DNA of 64,000 nucleotides from Balanoglossus misakiensis (taxonomy: Eukaryota > Hemichordata): positions 9,734,001-9,798,000 of the forward strand of contig CM082577.2 of the NCBI GenBank assembly GCA_040954595.2, read 5' to 3'. This document shows positions 11,950-26,946 of this stretch, piece by piece. Both the position numbers and the translations under genes were made by a program. The notes beneath the pieces were generated by a model. That model had not been told where the DNA came from. It did not search any database and saw only the letters and a list, made by a program, of their open reading frames with translations. Positions within the stretch are counted from its first letter, which is position 1. Each line of letters starts with the position of its first letter.

Positions 11950-14900
11950 TCTGGGACACCTGTCTGGAACGGGTAGAAAACTAACAGCGTGCAAACAGCC
12001 AGTGGCAGAGAGAAGCCCACACTGCTCAGATCGTATCACCTGAGTGCTTGTGCTCGATCAATGAACCAAACAAGGCCGGGCGATAAAAAAACAACCAGTG
12101 GTCAGTACTCATCTGGCAGCCCGGTACTCCAAAATCCAATGGGACTGGATAGTATCAATATTAAATGCTAACTGAAAACGTATGAGGTGAATATCTAACA
12201 GCGATTCAATGACTTTTCGACCCAGAGACAGAATGATTATTGGGTGCGGGGGGACTTCGTCGATAATAGTATATTGAAGCAATTCAGGGAGGAGGAAAGA
12301 TCACCTCAACTGTCTCTATTGCTATGCTACACATCAGGCTACTGAGAGAGCGTTTTCATATTTCCACTATACATGTATGATGTATGTACTATGTACATAG
12401 CCGCACACTGCATCAAAGAAAATGTACCACCAATGCACTAAAAGCATTCCCCCCCCCCTCCCCCACTTCAATACAGTGGTTTATGCCAAATCGGCCAATG
12501 CACCGTGCACTCTAATACGTTCGTCAAGTCACGGAAAATAATAATGGATCCCACATGACAGATTACATCATTGCGTGTCTGACGGTAATGCGGTTATCGT
12601 GCGTGCAATCTGCAGTGAACTGATCTATGCCTTAATCGCAGTCTGCTGGATGTAAAAATAGCACACGCATCAGGTAAATCTTTGAGGTTCTGACATCAGG
12701 GATGTGATTTAAAAGTCTTCCAGTTCCTGACACATCTCTGTACAATCATTATTTCAAAAGTTATTATTAAACATGGAGATATGGCTGCCACGGAAGGGTA
12801 CTTTGTTTTCGTGCATAGATACATGTACATTTTATTTACATTTTTACGATTACATCAATGAGATATGGTTACCACAACATTCTATTGTTGCTGTTTAGGA
12901 CACATTATTTTTTTAATGACAGGAAATAATTTTGACTTTTTAAAGGTATTTTGTTTTGTTTACTCCACAACATACTTTTTTTTTTTACAGATTAATGAAT
13001 TTCTTTTATAATTAAAGGGACAGGAACTGTAACTTTTGACAATTAAAAAATATATTTATGATACGACTGGAATACTTTTTTTAAAAATTTAAATGCCAAT
13101 AATAGCATTGACATAAAAGGCTCAGAGAAATCTGTACATTCTGCTGACCTAAACAGTTTGAGTTGTAATTCATTTTGCCGGCAAATCATCACATCAGCGA
13201 GGAAGAATTGAAGCAGATGACATTACAACCAGTTTGACCTGGGGCAGGTCAAGAATGCAATGTCATCTGGGGAACTGGCCACACACAGAAGTGATCACGA
13301 TCATAAAATTTCAAAGGTGACCTTGAAAAAACAAAGCCATATGCTAGAGCAATAAATCAACCCTGGTAAACTGGCATAAAAGCCTACATGAGGGGTCCAC
13401 ATGTGTTTTCTTGGGTGAGCCAGCTGACACCATTATATTGTCAATTTTTTTTTATTTTTGAAATAAACTTTTTTAAGTGAATATTAAATACAGCAAGGTA
13501 CATACATATGTGTAACGAGGCAATCTGAAAATGTATTTTAAAACAATTTCCTTTCACACAGCTGTTCTACACTCAATAAAATTTAGACCATGTAAGTGTG
13601 GGTTGATGAAAATGAACAGATTGTTCAATACGTACTCCAGAACCTGATCGACCAATTTAATCGTTGCCACATCGAGCTCAGAAATCACTGATCAGCAACA
13701 CTGCACGACTGTTCAAGATATAAACACATTGAAAAATCCTTTGAATCTGAAATAAGAATTGGGTTTATTCATTTGTGGCTACTTGACTGCGATGACGAAA
13801 AAAAAATCCAGCACTTTGTCGGCAAATGCCTTGGGCGCGCGCGACCGATGAACGTTCGTGCACTAAACTGAAACTCCGCATTCTGAGAAAAACGTGACAA
13901 AACCATTGATATGATGATTAGAGTGTATGTGTGCTGGGTGTACGCTTTCCAACGTGATATCGGTTTATCGCTCGAGTAGGGAGACATACGAGGCAGCCTA
14001 GTTAAGTGGTAAATGGAACTGTCGACTTGGTTTTTATAATGGCAAAGGGGAGGGCAAGTACAGAGATTGGAACGAATTAGCTCAATGACTGCGCCCGCAT
14101 TTCAGGGAAATTCGGCCTCCAAAAGTCACCTCTTAGAGGAGACGGGCGACGTCGTACACAAAGTCACGATGTCTCCGTCCGCAGACTGCGTCAAAGAATC
14201 GATGCGTTGACAAGATGTACCTGTGGCATATCAGCTTGATTCATGCACAGATTCCTGTGTGTGTAGACCATACCTGCTTTGCGTTTCAGTCTCTGAACAA
14301 GGTACCGGGACGTACCGATTTGAAGTCTACAAACGTCACTTTATCCATGAAGCAGAGACAGTTCGCGTACGTGTTTTTAAACTACTAGACGATGAATCCT
14401 GAATGGGGAAACTTCACTGACGGAAACGGTAAATTGGAAATAATCGTCTTCAAGTCAATCTCGGATCCTCCAGAACGAAATTCAATTTTGCCCTTCCTTT
14501 CATATAAAAATATCAAGGATGCCGGGTAAACGACGGCCGGCGCGCTCTCCGTCACAAACAAATCAATCTCCCCATTTTGTCAGTTACCAGCTGAGCTCGG
14601 AAAGGCTAATAGTTGGAAGGATAGGGCATTTGACTGACTAGCCAGTGGGCCATAAGAGACACAGGAAGGAGGCTGAGATAGTGCCTGTTTTTCACTTGAA
14701 ACACATGATATATGTTTTCAAAGCGTCTATGCCGTCTCCAGCAGGGTATAAGTATAAAGGTTTACTGATAAACAACTCGGTTTATTTTCAATGGGTGGAA
14801 TTATCGTAATTCTCAGGTGAAATATATGCAATGTCAAAAACAAGAAGTCTCCTATGTTTCTTCATTCAAAACCATCTTGACAATTGGGAGTGAAAAGATG

Positions 14901-15253
14901 AGGGCTGGAAAGAGATGAAAAAACAGTTTTATTTCCTGGTAGGACATGGAGGCGTGTCTCACAAGAGCTGTCCCAAACTATCGACCCAGTGAGTGAGCTG
15001 TCCACGCTATAAAACCTGTCAAAAATGTCACCTGGGTGCACGAGACAAGATTAGACAAGATAAAGAAACACCACCAACAAAACCCACACCTGTCTATCAC
15101 TACTGGCAACAGAACCTATCAGGTGAAATATGGCCAGTACTTGACACCTTTACATGGAGTGGTTAGAGCTTCACCAATCCCCTGAGACATTGTGGCTGCA
15201 ACCAGTTCGATTCCCAAAACCAGCCACCATTTAAATTGCAAACCTATAAAAAC

Positions 15254-15283
15254 TACTAACAAACACTGTTAGTGTTTGTTGGT
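15254..15283. repeat. short inverted repeat (stem-loop)
   Basis: TAACAAACACT and its near complement AGTGTTTGTTG are separated by only GTT, giving a 10-11-bp stem with a 3-nt loop. No function is evident. Confidence 0.5.
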
Positions 15284-18200
15284 ATTTGCTACACTGTACT
15301 AGACAACAGCCAAAATTTTTGTCTGTATAGTGTATGGCATCCGATGGATGTTGAAGTTTACATTTTACAATCAGAGTTATTTGGAAAGAAGAGAGGGTCT
15401 TTGTTGGACAGACGTGACTGCTATCATTCAGGTAGTGTTGAAAAAAAACACAGCCTGCACACACTGCGGTAAACAGTGTGTACTTTGTAAATCAAGATGG
15501 GCGGAGGGCGTTCTGTTTCAGTTGACCGATCCTGACGCTGCGATTATTACACAACGCGAGCTGTGTAAAGCACCGATTCTTAAATTTTTACCCCCAGTCC
15601 AAACAGCGGGACAATGGGTAGTGACGCAACCGCGACACACTTACATGTACACACACATAGGCAACACTGGCTCCAGTCATCGCCGGGCTCGACAAAAAAA
15701 GGGAACCACTATACATGTACCGGTGCAACAACCGGGGACCAGTCACCCGGAACATCCCCCAAAGATGCGTTCCCTGTGGTTTAGAGTTTCACCCACTTGA
15801 TTGCGGGCGTGCGGGTTACATGTAGTCCCGACCCGTATAATGCCGACCAAAAACGCAATGCATACTTCCATTGCCGAAGCCTGTTTGCAATCCTTCAATT
15901 ACAACCTATCAGTCCCCGCAAACAAACAACCCACTGTCCGTCTGTGCCAGATTCACCGGGGAGAAGAAAAACACTTGCGGAATTTCCACAACACACAAAC
16001 CTCAGCAGAGCCAACAACACAAGAAATTTTTCACACACATATACGCACAGACAGAGACAGACAGACATTGTATTTTCCCCTTCTCCAGCATCCAAGAAAC
16101 GAGCGATATTAATTAAAACAGGTTTCTGGGTCACATGTCAAATTCCCCAGACACAGCAAACGATTCTCCTCAAGTGGATTCAATGGGGAAAATTGACCAT
16201 AGAATAGAATAGGTACATGTACATGAAGGATTTTCATTGAGTGTTGCTTTCGCAGTCACATACAGTATATGTACATGATTACCATGCTTGTAAGGTTTCA
16301 ACCAGCAAATGGCTCTAAACCTCGACATTGAGCGTAACATCTCAAGATGAAGTGAATTTCACTAAATATCGTTATAATTTAACCTGGAAATGGGACAGAC
16401 CTGTCTAATTTGAAGATTCAACCAATTGATAAGAATTTACATTTGTTCCCAATGTGAGTGCGAGAAAATACCACGGTCGACAGTACAGCAAGTTTCACCA
16501 AAACTCAGACATCAACGCTTGCACTCAACTCACGTCCGTGACTGCTGCGACCTCTCTTCCCACTCAAATATCAAATGATTGACCTGCGAGAACCCCGAAA
16601 TACATCAAGCTTCACTTTTCCGGTTGGCACGGAATCAAGTCATTTTTCTTTCAGACTGCGGGGCATGCACTCCTTGTTGGACTGAGACCAAGTGGACTTC
16701 CTGTTGGCACATGCGAGTCCATTTAATACAATCGCGGTGATTTCAGGAGAGTGCTGTTTAAGGAAACTGCATTTACGTGTTAAACTACCCTCTCTCTGAA
16801 ACAGCGAACACAGGCAAAATTCACGCTGGTTTCAGCCAGAATTGAGCCGGTAAACTTTTACAAACTTTGCCGCAATTCAATTCACGTCGACTTCCGGCAG
16901 AGACGAGATACCAGACGGTCATCTCCGTAATTTCACACAGCTGATTTTTGCGGTATTATTATTTATTACCGGAGCAGTCAACTTCCTGCGTTGCATCCTT
17001 GCATTCAATCACTTCTCCTTTTTTTTGTAAGGGAAACGTCGCGAAGCAGCTGTTCACGTGTTGACAGTCTGGTATCTCATGTTGTCATGTGATTTGAAAT
17101 TCACAGCACGATGGATGGTTGAGGTTAAGGACCGTCCCCACAGCAGCCAGCTGGCAAGTTGTATCAACTTTGATTGTATCTTCTTGAGTCAGGCATCACA
17201 TGAGTGATGAATTTGCAAACACATCATGCGTAGGAATCAATGCTGCTCTAACTTGGAATGCTGCTTAAATTAATATTGATGATGGGGCTTGAAACAAGAA
17301 ATGGATAACCAAGCAATATTATTCTCAAATAATTTAGGACATTTTACTTTCAAAGCAAATATTTCCTTACAATGTACAACAAAATTTCATCAAATATTCT
17401 CCTTCCCCAAACTATTCTGCCAGTAAATTCACAGACCCATGCGTGTGTGCAATGTACATGTAGCTAGCCAAAGTTATCAATCTTACACAATAAACAATAT
17501 TTCAATAGGGAATGTTAAACAACAATACACAGTCAGGTCTGCAAAACCTACATATCCACTATCACTGAGTTTTCTGTTTTCCAACACCAGAAACCCTCCA
17601 AGTGTAAGTAATGCCATGATGAATTTGCTTTGTGATTCAGACGGCGGCCATTGTTGCCAAAATCGTACTTCCCAGTCCGTCGGTGAATAGACAGCCGGGC
17701 CAGTCAGAAGTCCCGTGAAGGGGATTATAATTTTTTTTTATCTTCAGGGGACTTTCAAGGACAAAGTGGACTAATCCCATTGGATAACAGAGGGCCCACA
17801 GTTTGGGGTTGGTTTTTTTTATTCGCTCTGTATGACTGCACTCTGGGCTAAGTTAACCGCGGCAGTTTTTGATTTAAATCCCACTTGTGAAGGGGTCAGC
17901 GGTCCCACGCATCCCCAGTGGGTGTCTGTGTTCCTGCTCTGTGTGAGCATCACGTAACAGGCAAATGACCTGGTCGGGTGGCCAATCTGCCACAACAGAG
18001 GGGATATACATGTAACAGTCCAGTGTCTGGCTAAGGATGGATGTAGTCAGGGCACCAGCTTCTTTGAGTCATCAGGTTATTCCCCAGGTCACTGTTGACA
18101 ATTACAAATACACGATCATGTATCCTACATGTACATGTATCCAAAGATACAAAATTTGACAGTCATTTACAGGGAGTCTAGGCACCTTATCCAATATATT

Positions 18201-21200
18201 GTAATTGTTAATATACAGCATGATGCCCAAAAATCTTGATCCAGTTTTTGTTCCAGGGGGTGACACACCCCCTCGATTCTACTATGGCCACCCTGAGCCA
18301 GAACCCCAACTTCTTCAGAAAGAGCAACAGGACAAACCTTGAGGCCACTGCCTGCTTACTTAAGACATGGCAACAAGTGTCTAAACACCGGGTTTGTTTG
18401 GACTCAAGACAGTCAATAAACAGCGGTCCCTCAGGTGAAGTCACACACAATAACACACACTTCTCCACAAGGCCGGTTATAAAAAAACTCAATATTTTCG
18501 GTCCTGGCCAGTCGTTAATAAAAGCCGATTTGATAGGCCATCAAGCACACACCATGCCGACAATATGGTCCTCTGCCGGTTATAAATAGCTCTGTGTCAC
18601 AAAAGGAACTACCTGCGAGTCAGCACTTTCAAGTCGAGCTTGAGTAAATTTGCTTTGAAAATGGCTCCCTTAACCTGCACAGTCACGCGCAACCGAAGAG
18701 GGCTTTTTTTCTTCGCAGACTCGGGTAAATTAGATTTAAGAAAAACAGACACTCTCCTGAATTTTCACTGCAACAGATTAATATCCATCAGCTTTATTTG
18801 ATCAACCTGGATATTTTATCGCCTGGTTATATTATGCAAAGCAGACTGGCTGCGTGCAGAATTGAAAGTACCTAAGAGGAACTCGACCGTGCGCAAATTA
18901 ACTGCCCTGACGAAAAAATATTAGCTCTACAAATGTCAGGAACACAGAGCTTTAACAGGGACATCTTTTACCTGCGTGTGCTAACAGGTTGGCGCACACG
19001 CACACGCACACGACAAATAGGGGAACTGCTGACACAGATTTCATTCAAGTAATTACACTGTATGGCCTATTACAATCTTAAAGCAAATACCCACAGACAC
19101 ACACAAACATCAGTATGGACTAAAGCAGCTACATGTAGTGTAGAACAGCATTAGTCACTGCTGACGGAGAAAGTGATCTCTTGTGAGAAGGCTGTGTTCT
19201 TTATGTGCGTTCGTAGACAATCAGAGTCGAACCGCTCTCACTTGCGTGTTCGAGATACTACTGATAAACAGCTGTACCTGTACTGTATATTTCATATGCC
19301 AGAGGCGTTCAGCGAGCTTTCCTCAATGGCTGGCCAGCTATAGCTTTATACACCCAGTACTCTATCTACAATTGTACTACAGCCTATATGTACTGGAAAC
19401 CAAAACACCCCTGCCAATGATCCAATCTGTACCTCACTGCCCTTAAAAGTGGGTAAAATATTTACACAATTAGATTTGCTATTTAGAAATGATTGGGAAA
19501 CACAGGGGAATTTGTTTTCAAGGACACCCCACTTTTCGAAATGCCATTTGGGTGAACAGGATACGTGTGCACGTATTAATACATTGGCCACCCAATCTGA
19601 CGAGTTCCATACGTTATTAGTTTCACAAATAAAATTCTTTAGTTTTCCCAAGAAAATAGAGAACGATTCCTTGGACTACATCAGCCATCACAGAGCCTAC
19701 ACTGGGGAGAAACGAGGTGAAAGGCTTATATAAATATTTCTGTGGAAGGCAAAATTGTCTCGCTGTAACAGTGTTGGGGTCTATCGTGTATGGACAGAAA
19801 ATACACACCACTAGACATTGGGCTTAAAATGTTCGAAAGATTCTTTGTATTGTACTAAAGTACAATTTTCGAGGGTTTTCGATTGACACATCTTCAGCTC
19901 TAATTAAACCAACTCTATTTTTCTGGATGCCGTCGACCGTAGTGCATTTGTTTTTAGGGAACATCTAACTGTGATGTGACATCTCACAATGAGTGATTCA
20001 TTAACAAACAACTTCATCCTGCTTCAAGATGCACGTCAAGAAAAAACACATCTTCTGAAAATCCCCCGCGGTGCAAAACATTGATAGAAAACGCTTTCAT
20101 CCCACAATGTATGATTCTCAGACTGATAGTGATATGAGTATTTTCACTCCTGTTTCATCTACATTGTTCTCAGCGCCTGATTGTGACTGAGACAGAATCT
20201 TATGACAATCTCCCTCATCCCTACGGGCTCAAGATTTTGATCTTCAGGCCATGTATTTGATAAAGATTCCTGTAGCGCTGTCTGGCACCCATTGCATAAC
20301 GACAAGCGTCCAACACTCATTTTTTTGTCAGTTTCCCTCGATAAAACCTGCATTTCAAAAGTGAATCTTTTTTTCTACTCAATTTCTTACATTGTAACAC
20401 CTTTTCACATTCTACTGAAGTAGTCAAAATGTCGAGTATCAGTGATCGTTTCTATATTGTGCAGATGATAAAGGTTTTCACGGCCAATGAACAAGAACAA
20501 ACCCAGATTAATAATAGATCAGAAAGGCTAACAGCCAGGGAGAGTTTCATCCTCAGGGAAGCAACACGTGATTTTTATCACTTCGTATTCTACTTTTCAG
20601 TGCACCAGGAATAAGATCCTATAATTGAAATAGCAAAGGAAGAAAAATGCTAGAATAGAAATAATGAAGGGAGAAAAATGCTAGAAATGATTTGAAAAGC
20701 CTGAACAAGATATTTTCTTTAATAATAATCTGTCGGACTGAATGCAAGAATGTTTAATCAGCAGATGACAAAAATATCTGATTTTCTTTGTACGTGAACA
20801 CAACTGTACATTCAAAAATTACTCTCTGTACTTTGTATCAAACATGACAATCGACTGCATGTAGGTTTTTCTGAATCTGACTCGGAAAGTGAACTTAAAT
20901 TTTCATTTGTGAGAAGGTCATATTTCCACAAATTACATGAATAATTCATCATGTGTGTCAGTTACTCTAATCAACAAACAGTCTTTGGTCTCAAATGTTG
21001 GAGGATAAATTCAGTCTGCAGTGTAAATTACCAAGAAACCTATAAATTTCATTCTGGTGACTGTCTATCTGTCACAACTGCATCAGGGCCTACAAGTCAA
21101 CCAGAACATGCATATTCAACGCACTGACACAGAAAAAGTCACTAAAACAGTGCATACATGTATATGTACATGCAGTTAGTTTGTCCCCAAATTATGCGTG

Positions 21201-22103
21201 ACTGCCCTGCGTCCAACGCTTACAGAAAACAATTTTCTCCAGACAACCTAGTCACAAGTTTTTCTTTGTGACTGCGATCCAAAATGTTTAAAACACAAGG
21301 CATGGGGTCAGAGAAATCTGCATGATGTACATGTACATTGTATTTGTTTATCTAAAAAAAATTTCTTCCCTGCAGTCAGACTTTCTGTTTGTTTCTAAGT
21401 GATGACTCATACTTTCAAGATGATTGATTCTGGGAGATCGTGTTCTCCAAGACGGCCCTTAGAGCTAGGTTGGTTCTGGAATTTATATCGTTTCTAAATA
21501 TTTTATTACAATCACGCATGCACAACTTATTTCCATCAGTTCAAAATATTTTATTACATGTTAGATTGTCACCAAATCAAAATAAGTGGGAGGACACAAA
21601 ACCAATAACCCCATGGCTCATATTTGAGTGTGAAGTACTGATGCACTGTGTCAATAAAATGATGTGCCACTGTCAACGATTTACCAATGTGACTTTTTCG
21701 TTTCATGAAAAAGTGTCCTCCTCCCACATTATTTGCAACATTTTCAGATGAAAAAATATTTAGAAAAATATTGAAAAATGTTTCAGATGAAACATCTTTA
21801 GAAAAATCACTATTATTATACACATTTATCAGAGAAATCAAATTTGTTTATCTTGTTCCTCCTGATTACAATTTGTGATGCTTGCCACTAAGCTTCCTCT
21901 CTGGACTGTTTTTAGAAGTCTGTTTATTTTGACAGTGTCAGATTGTCCAGCTTGAAAGGCCCTGGTATAATGGAACCTCTCACAACCAATAAAAAGACAA
22001 TGGTCTGATTTACAGAGTGTATTGTAAGGTCACCCATTCCAGCTGACCTCTCTTTACCCTTGAACTTCAAAAGTGTTCCAGTTGCATTCGGCAATCAACA
22101 GCT

Positions 22104-22117
22104 GTAACCATGGCAAC
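22104..22117. promoter_or_regulatory. candidate RFX X-box
   Basis: GTAACCATGGCAAC matches the RFX-factor X-box consensus GTNRCC(0-3N)RGYAAC at every defined position. It lies in the gene-poor region, so a role as an enhancer is only a possibility. A near match (GTTGCTATGGCAAC) occurs at 41021-41034 in an intron of the MMD-like gene. Confidence 0.35.
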
Positions 22118-22567
22118 CGCTGATAAAATGCTGACGAATCATGGGCAAAGAATCTCGCTCACCCCAAAGTTGGGTTTTAAAAATCGTATGCTCTGACGTC
22201 AACTGCGCAGCCCTCAAGAATATTTTTTTTTTCAAATTATGGTTCAACCCTCCGCAGGTTATGTGTTTTTGATATGATGAGGGAAGCACCAACGCGCAAA
22301 CACATCAGTCTCCATTTTGATTTCAAATGATAAATTTCTGTTTAATAGAACGAACTGGCGGTCTCGTGTGACACTCTCTCGCTGGGTGAGAGAAATGTTT
22401 CCTCAGTGATGGTTTCTCACGCACCCGCACCGGGAGAGTGAAGGGTGTTTCCAGTCGTAAAAACTTGATACCCGAAGGAAAGCAACTCGAGCCAGGGAAC
22501 GGGTGGTATGCAGACTGACACATTCAGAGGGGGCGTGACACATCCATCTGGCCTGTTGTGGTGTGTA

Positions 22568-22757
22568 CTGTAAAACGGGTTATTTTCGCGAGCAATAAAT
22601 GTTCGCGAAATACGCGAGAGTAAAAAAAACATGAAAATAAAAAGTTGTGTACTTTTTTCCCAGAGATACAGATGGAGAGAAATACGAGAATGCGAAAATT
22701 AATCCTCGCGTAACCGTTGCCTATTTTGATGTCGCGTAAAAATAACCCGTTTTACAG
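22568..22757. mobile_element. MITE with TA target duplication
   Basis: A 190-bp element with inverted ends CTGTAAAACGGGTTATTTT, next to CGCGA-type sequence on both sides, flanked by TA dinucleotides (22566-22567 and 22758-22759). It has no coding capacity. The TA target and short inverted ends fit a non-autonomous Tc1/mariner-type element, but family assignment needs a match to a full-length relative. Confidence 0.75.
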
Positions 22758-25700
22758 TATTCATTAATGGTATCAAATGCACTGGTACTTCTCATTGACG
22801 CGTGTGTGCGTGGAGTCTTCTCACTGACTCTCATCCATTCACAAGGCCGGTCAACGACACCGGCCGCCAACTCGATCTCCTCAGAAGCCAAATAATAAAG
22901 AATTTCCAAGAAAAGGAATCCACTACTAGGGGGTGTGCAGAGCAATTCACCTAATGCCTGAAAAGAGGAGCCATCTTGCTCTATAATTGTGACAGAAAAT
23001 TACAACGAGCACGGCGACCATTTTGCGGATCACGGGACGCCTCGTCTGAAAACACACATGTTGAATGTTCTCAGCGCGATCGAATAAATCAAACCACCTC
23101 AGCAACAGGGTGTATCTGAACTGAAGGCCACATTAGTCTCTGAAAGCTCCTCTAGCTGTCTCATTTTTTTGCATTTCGCTACATCCAAAATAAGTGTACA
23201 CTCCAATCTTCAGAGATATGTTTTGGATTTCTGTCTATACACAAAATTACATGCACCTTTGAAAATGTTATTTCCACCCTTGGCGATGGAGTGGGTCGAT
23301 CAAATACGACCTACATGCCATAAATTTTTACTTACTAGTCAAAATCTGAGTCGTGCGTTCATTGCCAACATTTGAAAACATACCTGTGGCCACACTGCAG
23401 CAAAGCATTTGTACATAAGCTGATTTTGATTTCACAATCATTGTGTCAGGGGAAAAAACCTAAAAGGTAGAGCTAATGGGGCTTTAAAACAGCCAGGGTC
23501 ACTCTCTCCACCCATCTTCCAAAAACACACAAATGACTATCAAAGACCGATGACAACAATACCTTAATTTCTATTGTAAAAATTGTATCACAGTGTGCTT
23601 TGTAAAGGCAACAGGAGCTGATGGATTGTCTTTGTCGGAAGGGGGGAATTGAGTCGGACAATCCGACCAAAAACGTCATCCTGCCTTTATAACTTTCTCT
23701 CTGATCGACACCTCAACAAGACTGATCCTGGAGAGAAACTTTAAACTCATTAGACCAGAATCCATGCTGTGCATCTATGGCTCCAGTCAGAGAAGACACA
23801 AAGCACACGCAGAAATCTAGACACAACCAAATTTTACACTGCACGTCATTTCAAATCCACACCGTCTTCCCCAATGGAAGTAGTACTCTGGGTATAATCA
23901 ACAATTCATCACTTCATTCATCAAGCCTTTTAGGTTTCACACAAATTTTAATCTGCCTGATGACTGCATTAATAATTAAAGCGTCAATATCATTTCAATT
24001 CAGCCAGGGACAGTATCACCAACAATAACAATCAGTTTTATTAATAATTAATATGCCACTATCATTTAAATTAAGCCATTTACAGTAGATGTATAATGAT
24101 AATGGCGGTCAGTTTTTTATTACCACTATCTAGATGTTTGTTTACCATTAACATTTTTTAATAAGACTGACACCACATCCTTGAAGATAATTATAAATAT
24201 CACCACTTTAAAAAAGGCCATTTCTCCTGATTGATTTATTTGTGATACACGACAGTAAAGAAACATGTCCCATTGCCAGGTCAACTAAACAATCCTGTGA
24301 AGACAGTACTAAAAGTGGACTGAGGCCCTTGTAATGTTTTCATCCACCAACTTGGCATGAGATGTTGTGCTCAGGTTGGCACTTTGAACACTCTCCAAAA
24401 TCCCACCAGAACATGATGTGTATAATCACTGACTGAGATGGTTATACCAGTAAAGTGTATACAGGTATTACTGAACTGCACTGACTTGGCAGGATAATGG
24501 CCCTTGAATACCAGCTCCAAGGCACCACAAAAACCAATGCATGTTCCACTGACCATGGCTTGAAACTTCATCTGCCCAAAACAATTCACAGAACAGCAAT
24601 ACATGGAACTGACTGTACTGATGATCCAAACAACAGCCAAGCTCGACGACTCATGAAATTACTGGGTCATTGTATAATATGCAGGAGAGAGTTCCACATT
24701 TGCTTTAATTAAACGCCAATGTCACCTGATTTGCATATAACAGCATCTTGCTGGTTGACAAACTGTTTGACTAATTCCTGTGTCATCCATGCTAAATATA
24801 AACATTCAATCACCACGAGATGATCCGAAACTCACACAGACAATCCATTACAGTAGGAGGTGACCCAGTAAATCTCTGGCAGAGGAAACTCTGTTGTATC
24901 AGTCTTTCTAGCAAGTAACAACCGGGCTCCATTTTTTTAATGGCTTTTTATTTCAGGTTGACTGACTAATCCTAGACTATGACCGAGCTATTGTTGTCAG
25001 GCGTATGCTGGGGCACTTGACGCGAACAAAGCAAACAGTGCCAATGATTGGGGACCAAGGCAAATACAGTCCCCAAACCAATGCCATGATTTATTTCACA
25101 GATTAACTACAGAATGCCCAGGACTGGATTCGCACGAACATTCAAAATGCCATCAAAGCCATTTAAGCCATTAATTCAAAATGACACCAAAGTCTTGCGA
25201 TGTCATTAAAAAGGTGGGCTTTTTTATATCCCAAGGGTACAGACAAGTAAATGTCGCACAAAGCAGAATCTGACCTTTGTACTTTTTTTATCCCCCTCTC
25301 CCCCTCCTGAAAATTCCCATGACCCATAAAAACAGAAATTCTATGCTGACTTTTTGATAGTTGCATGGTTACCTACTGGACAGGCCAGCCACTTCCTCCA
25401 ATCACTTAGCCCACTCAATTCCAGCCAACAAAAGATTCATTAACGCAGTCTGATAATTCCGTGCTACTGATCGGCCAAGACTGCACTCTTGTTTACTTAT
25501 GAAGCTCTGTGAGACCTGCCCGGATTTCCTGAACTCATTCATCACTCCCAAACTCCCAGACCCTTGACCTACTACTCAAGTTCACACCTCCCCTTTTCAA
25601 ACGTGCACCTTGAAATTTCAATAAAAGCTATTATTCTGTGAAGTGTGGCACTTGTTTACACTTTTTTTCTAAATCGGTACAAACGTAGGTGTGGAGTTAA

Positions 25701-26679
25701 ATTTGAAAAACGGAAGTTGAAGGGAGTTGTCCGTCTGTAAATTGTTTTTAACAGCAAAAAAGGCCATCCATCCAGTCACTCAGGAAAGACTGGGTGAGTA
25801 ATAGGGCACTGGTCGGACAAAGTACAGTTCATCGTGTAATCGGACTATATTTGGTCGGCGGTGGCTGTTTGAACTTGGCCTTTTAACTTGGACAGTCACT
25901 TGACATCTGACCTACTGGACAATAACAATGTCACTGGCGGTCATACAGGATGAAATCTGAAACCCCAAACAAAAACAATCCGCCAAATACCACGTACACC
26001 ACTGTCGGTCAACGCACCTTACATTCAATTCAAGCCAAAGGAAATGTCCGTCAAATGCAGTGCATACAAACACTTCCCACGACGCTGTACGACTCGACTC
26101 ACTAAATACCTGGGGACGCTGTGGCCAATCCAACACAGAATCCCCATTTGGCAATCAAACACTTGTAAACTTCACACCCATTGTCCAGTTGAAACTTCCA
26201 ATGCTTTTAATGACCCCATAAACCGCAGTTAACTTATTAAAACGATCCCATGACCTCTGGCACACTTCTGTACCTCCCCACAGTTGGAATGGTTGATGAT
26301 GTTATGATTAAATTTAAAACTGTCCGTAATTTTTTTGAAGAGTGAAATTCTGATGTCTGCACTGCTAAAATACCCCGGTATTTTATTCTTCTGTCTGTTC
26401 CTGTGAGTTTAGCGTAATCAGGATGAGGCTTCTTTAGAACTCCCACCGTTCAAGGAGAGTAATGGCGCACGATACTCACCTGGCCACGCAACGGTAAAAT
26501 GTGACGCGTAGTCCATGAGTGTGTTTATATTTTTAACTACACGTATGCAGGCAATAATGGGTCTATATTGGGATGCGAGTGCTTGACCTTTGTCTGAGAG
26601 CCGTCGCGAGCTCATCAAATGACACTGCAGATGTCGACATCTTGTTTCACATTCGTTCCCCTTTTGACTGTGGTATTAA

Positions 26680-26946
26680 AGGGACAAAGTCTCTCGCTGC
26701 CCTTTTTCATTAACTATGTTAATTGTTTGATAAGACACCATTTATGTTATTCTACATGTGGGTATATAGTGAATCAACGTTCAACCACGCACAAATTCCA
26801 TCCAGCTTGTATGATGAGAATAAAAACTCGCCCAAAATTAATAAATTGGTGGAGACCGATCATTCATTTCGGTGAGTTTTTTTTCACTTGTCTTTTATCA
26901 AACATAATTAATGGAAAAAGGGCAGCGAGAGAGAGACTTTGTCCCT
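26680..26946. mobile_element. MITE with ~65-bp inverted repeats and TTAA target duplication
   Basis: A 267-bp element. The left arm begins AGGGACAAAGTCTCTCGCTG and the right arm is its reverse complement, with one extra CTCT. Pairing continues for about 65 bp with small gaps. TTAA lies directly outside both ends (26676-26679 and 26947-26950). TTAA targeting is typical of piggyBac-type transposases. The 164-codon open frame across it is incidental. Confidence 0.75.

Noticed and set aside
15330-16207. Overlapping plus-strand open frames of 136 and 156 codons
   Set aside because: CA-rich simple sequence keeps several frames open at once. No similarity was recognised.
24371-24640. Minus-strand 89-codon frame considered as the missing MPRIP-like PH exon
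   Set aside because: The spacing and residues do not match the remaining PH strands, and there is no proper acceptor in phase 0.
26483-26636. Minus-strand stretch before a strong donor-like CCAG|GTGAGT at about 26,482
   Set aside because: Frames contain stops or show no similarity to MPRIP. It could be an untranslated exon, but nothing supports that.
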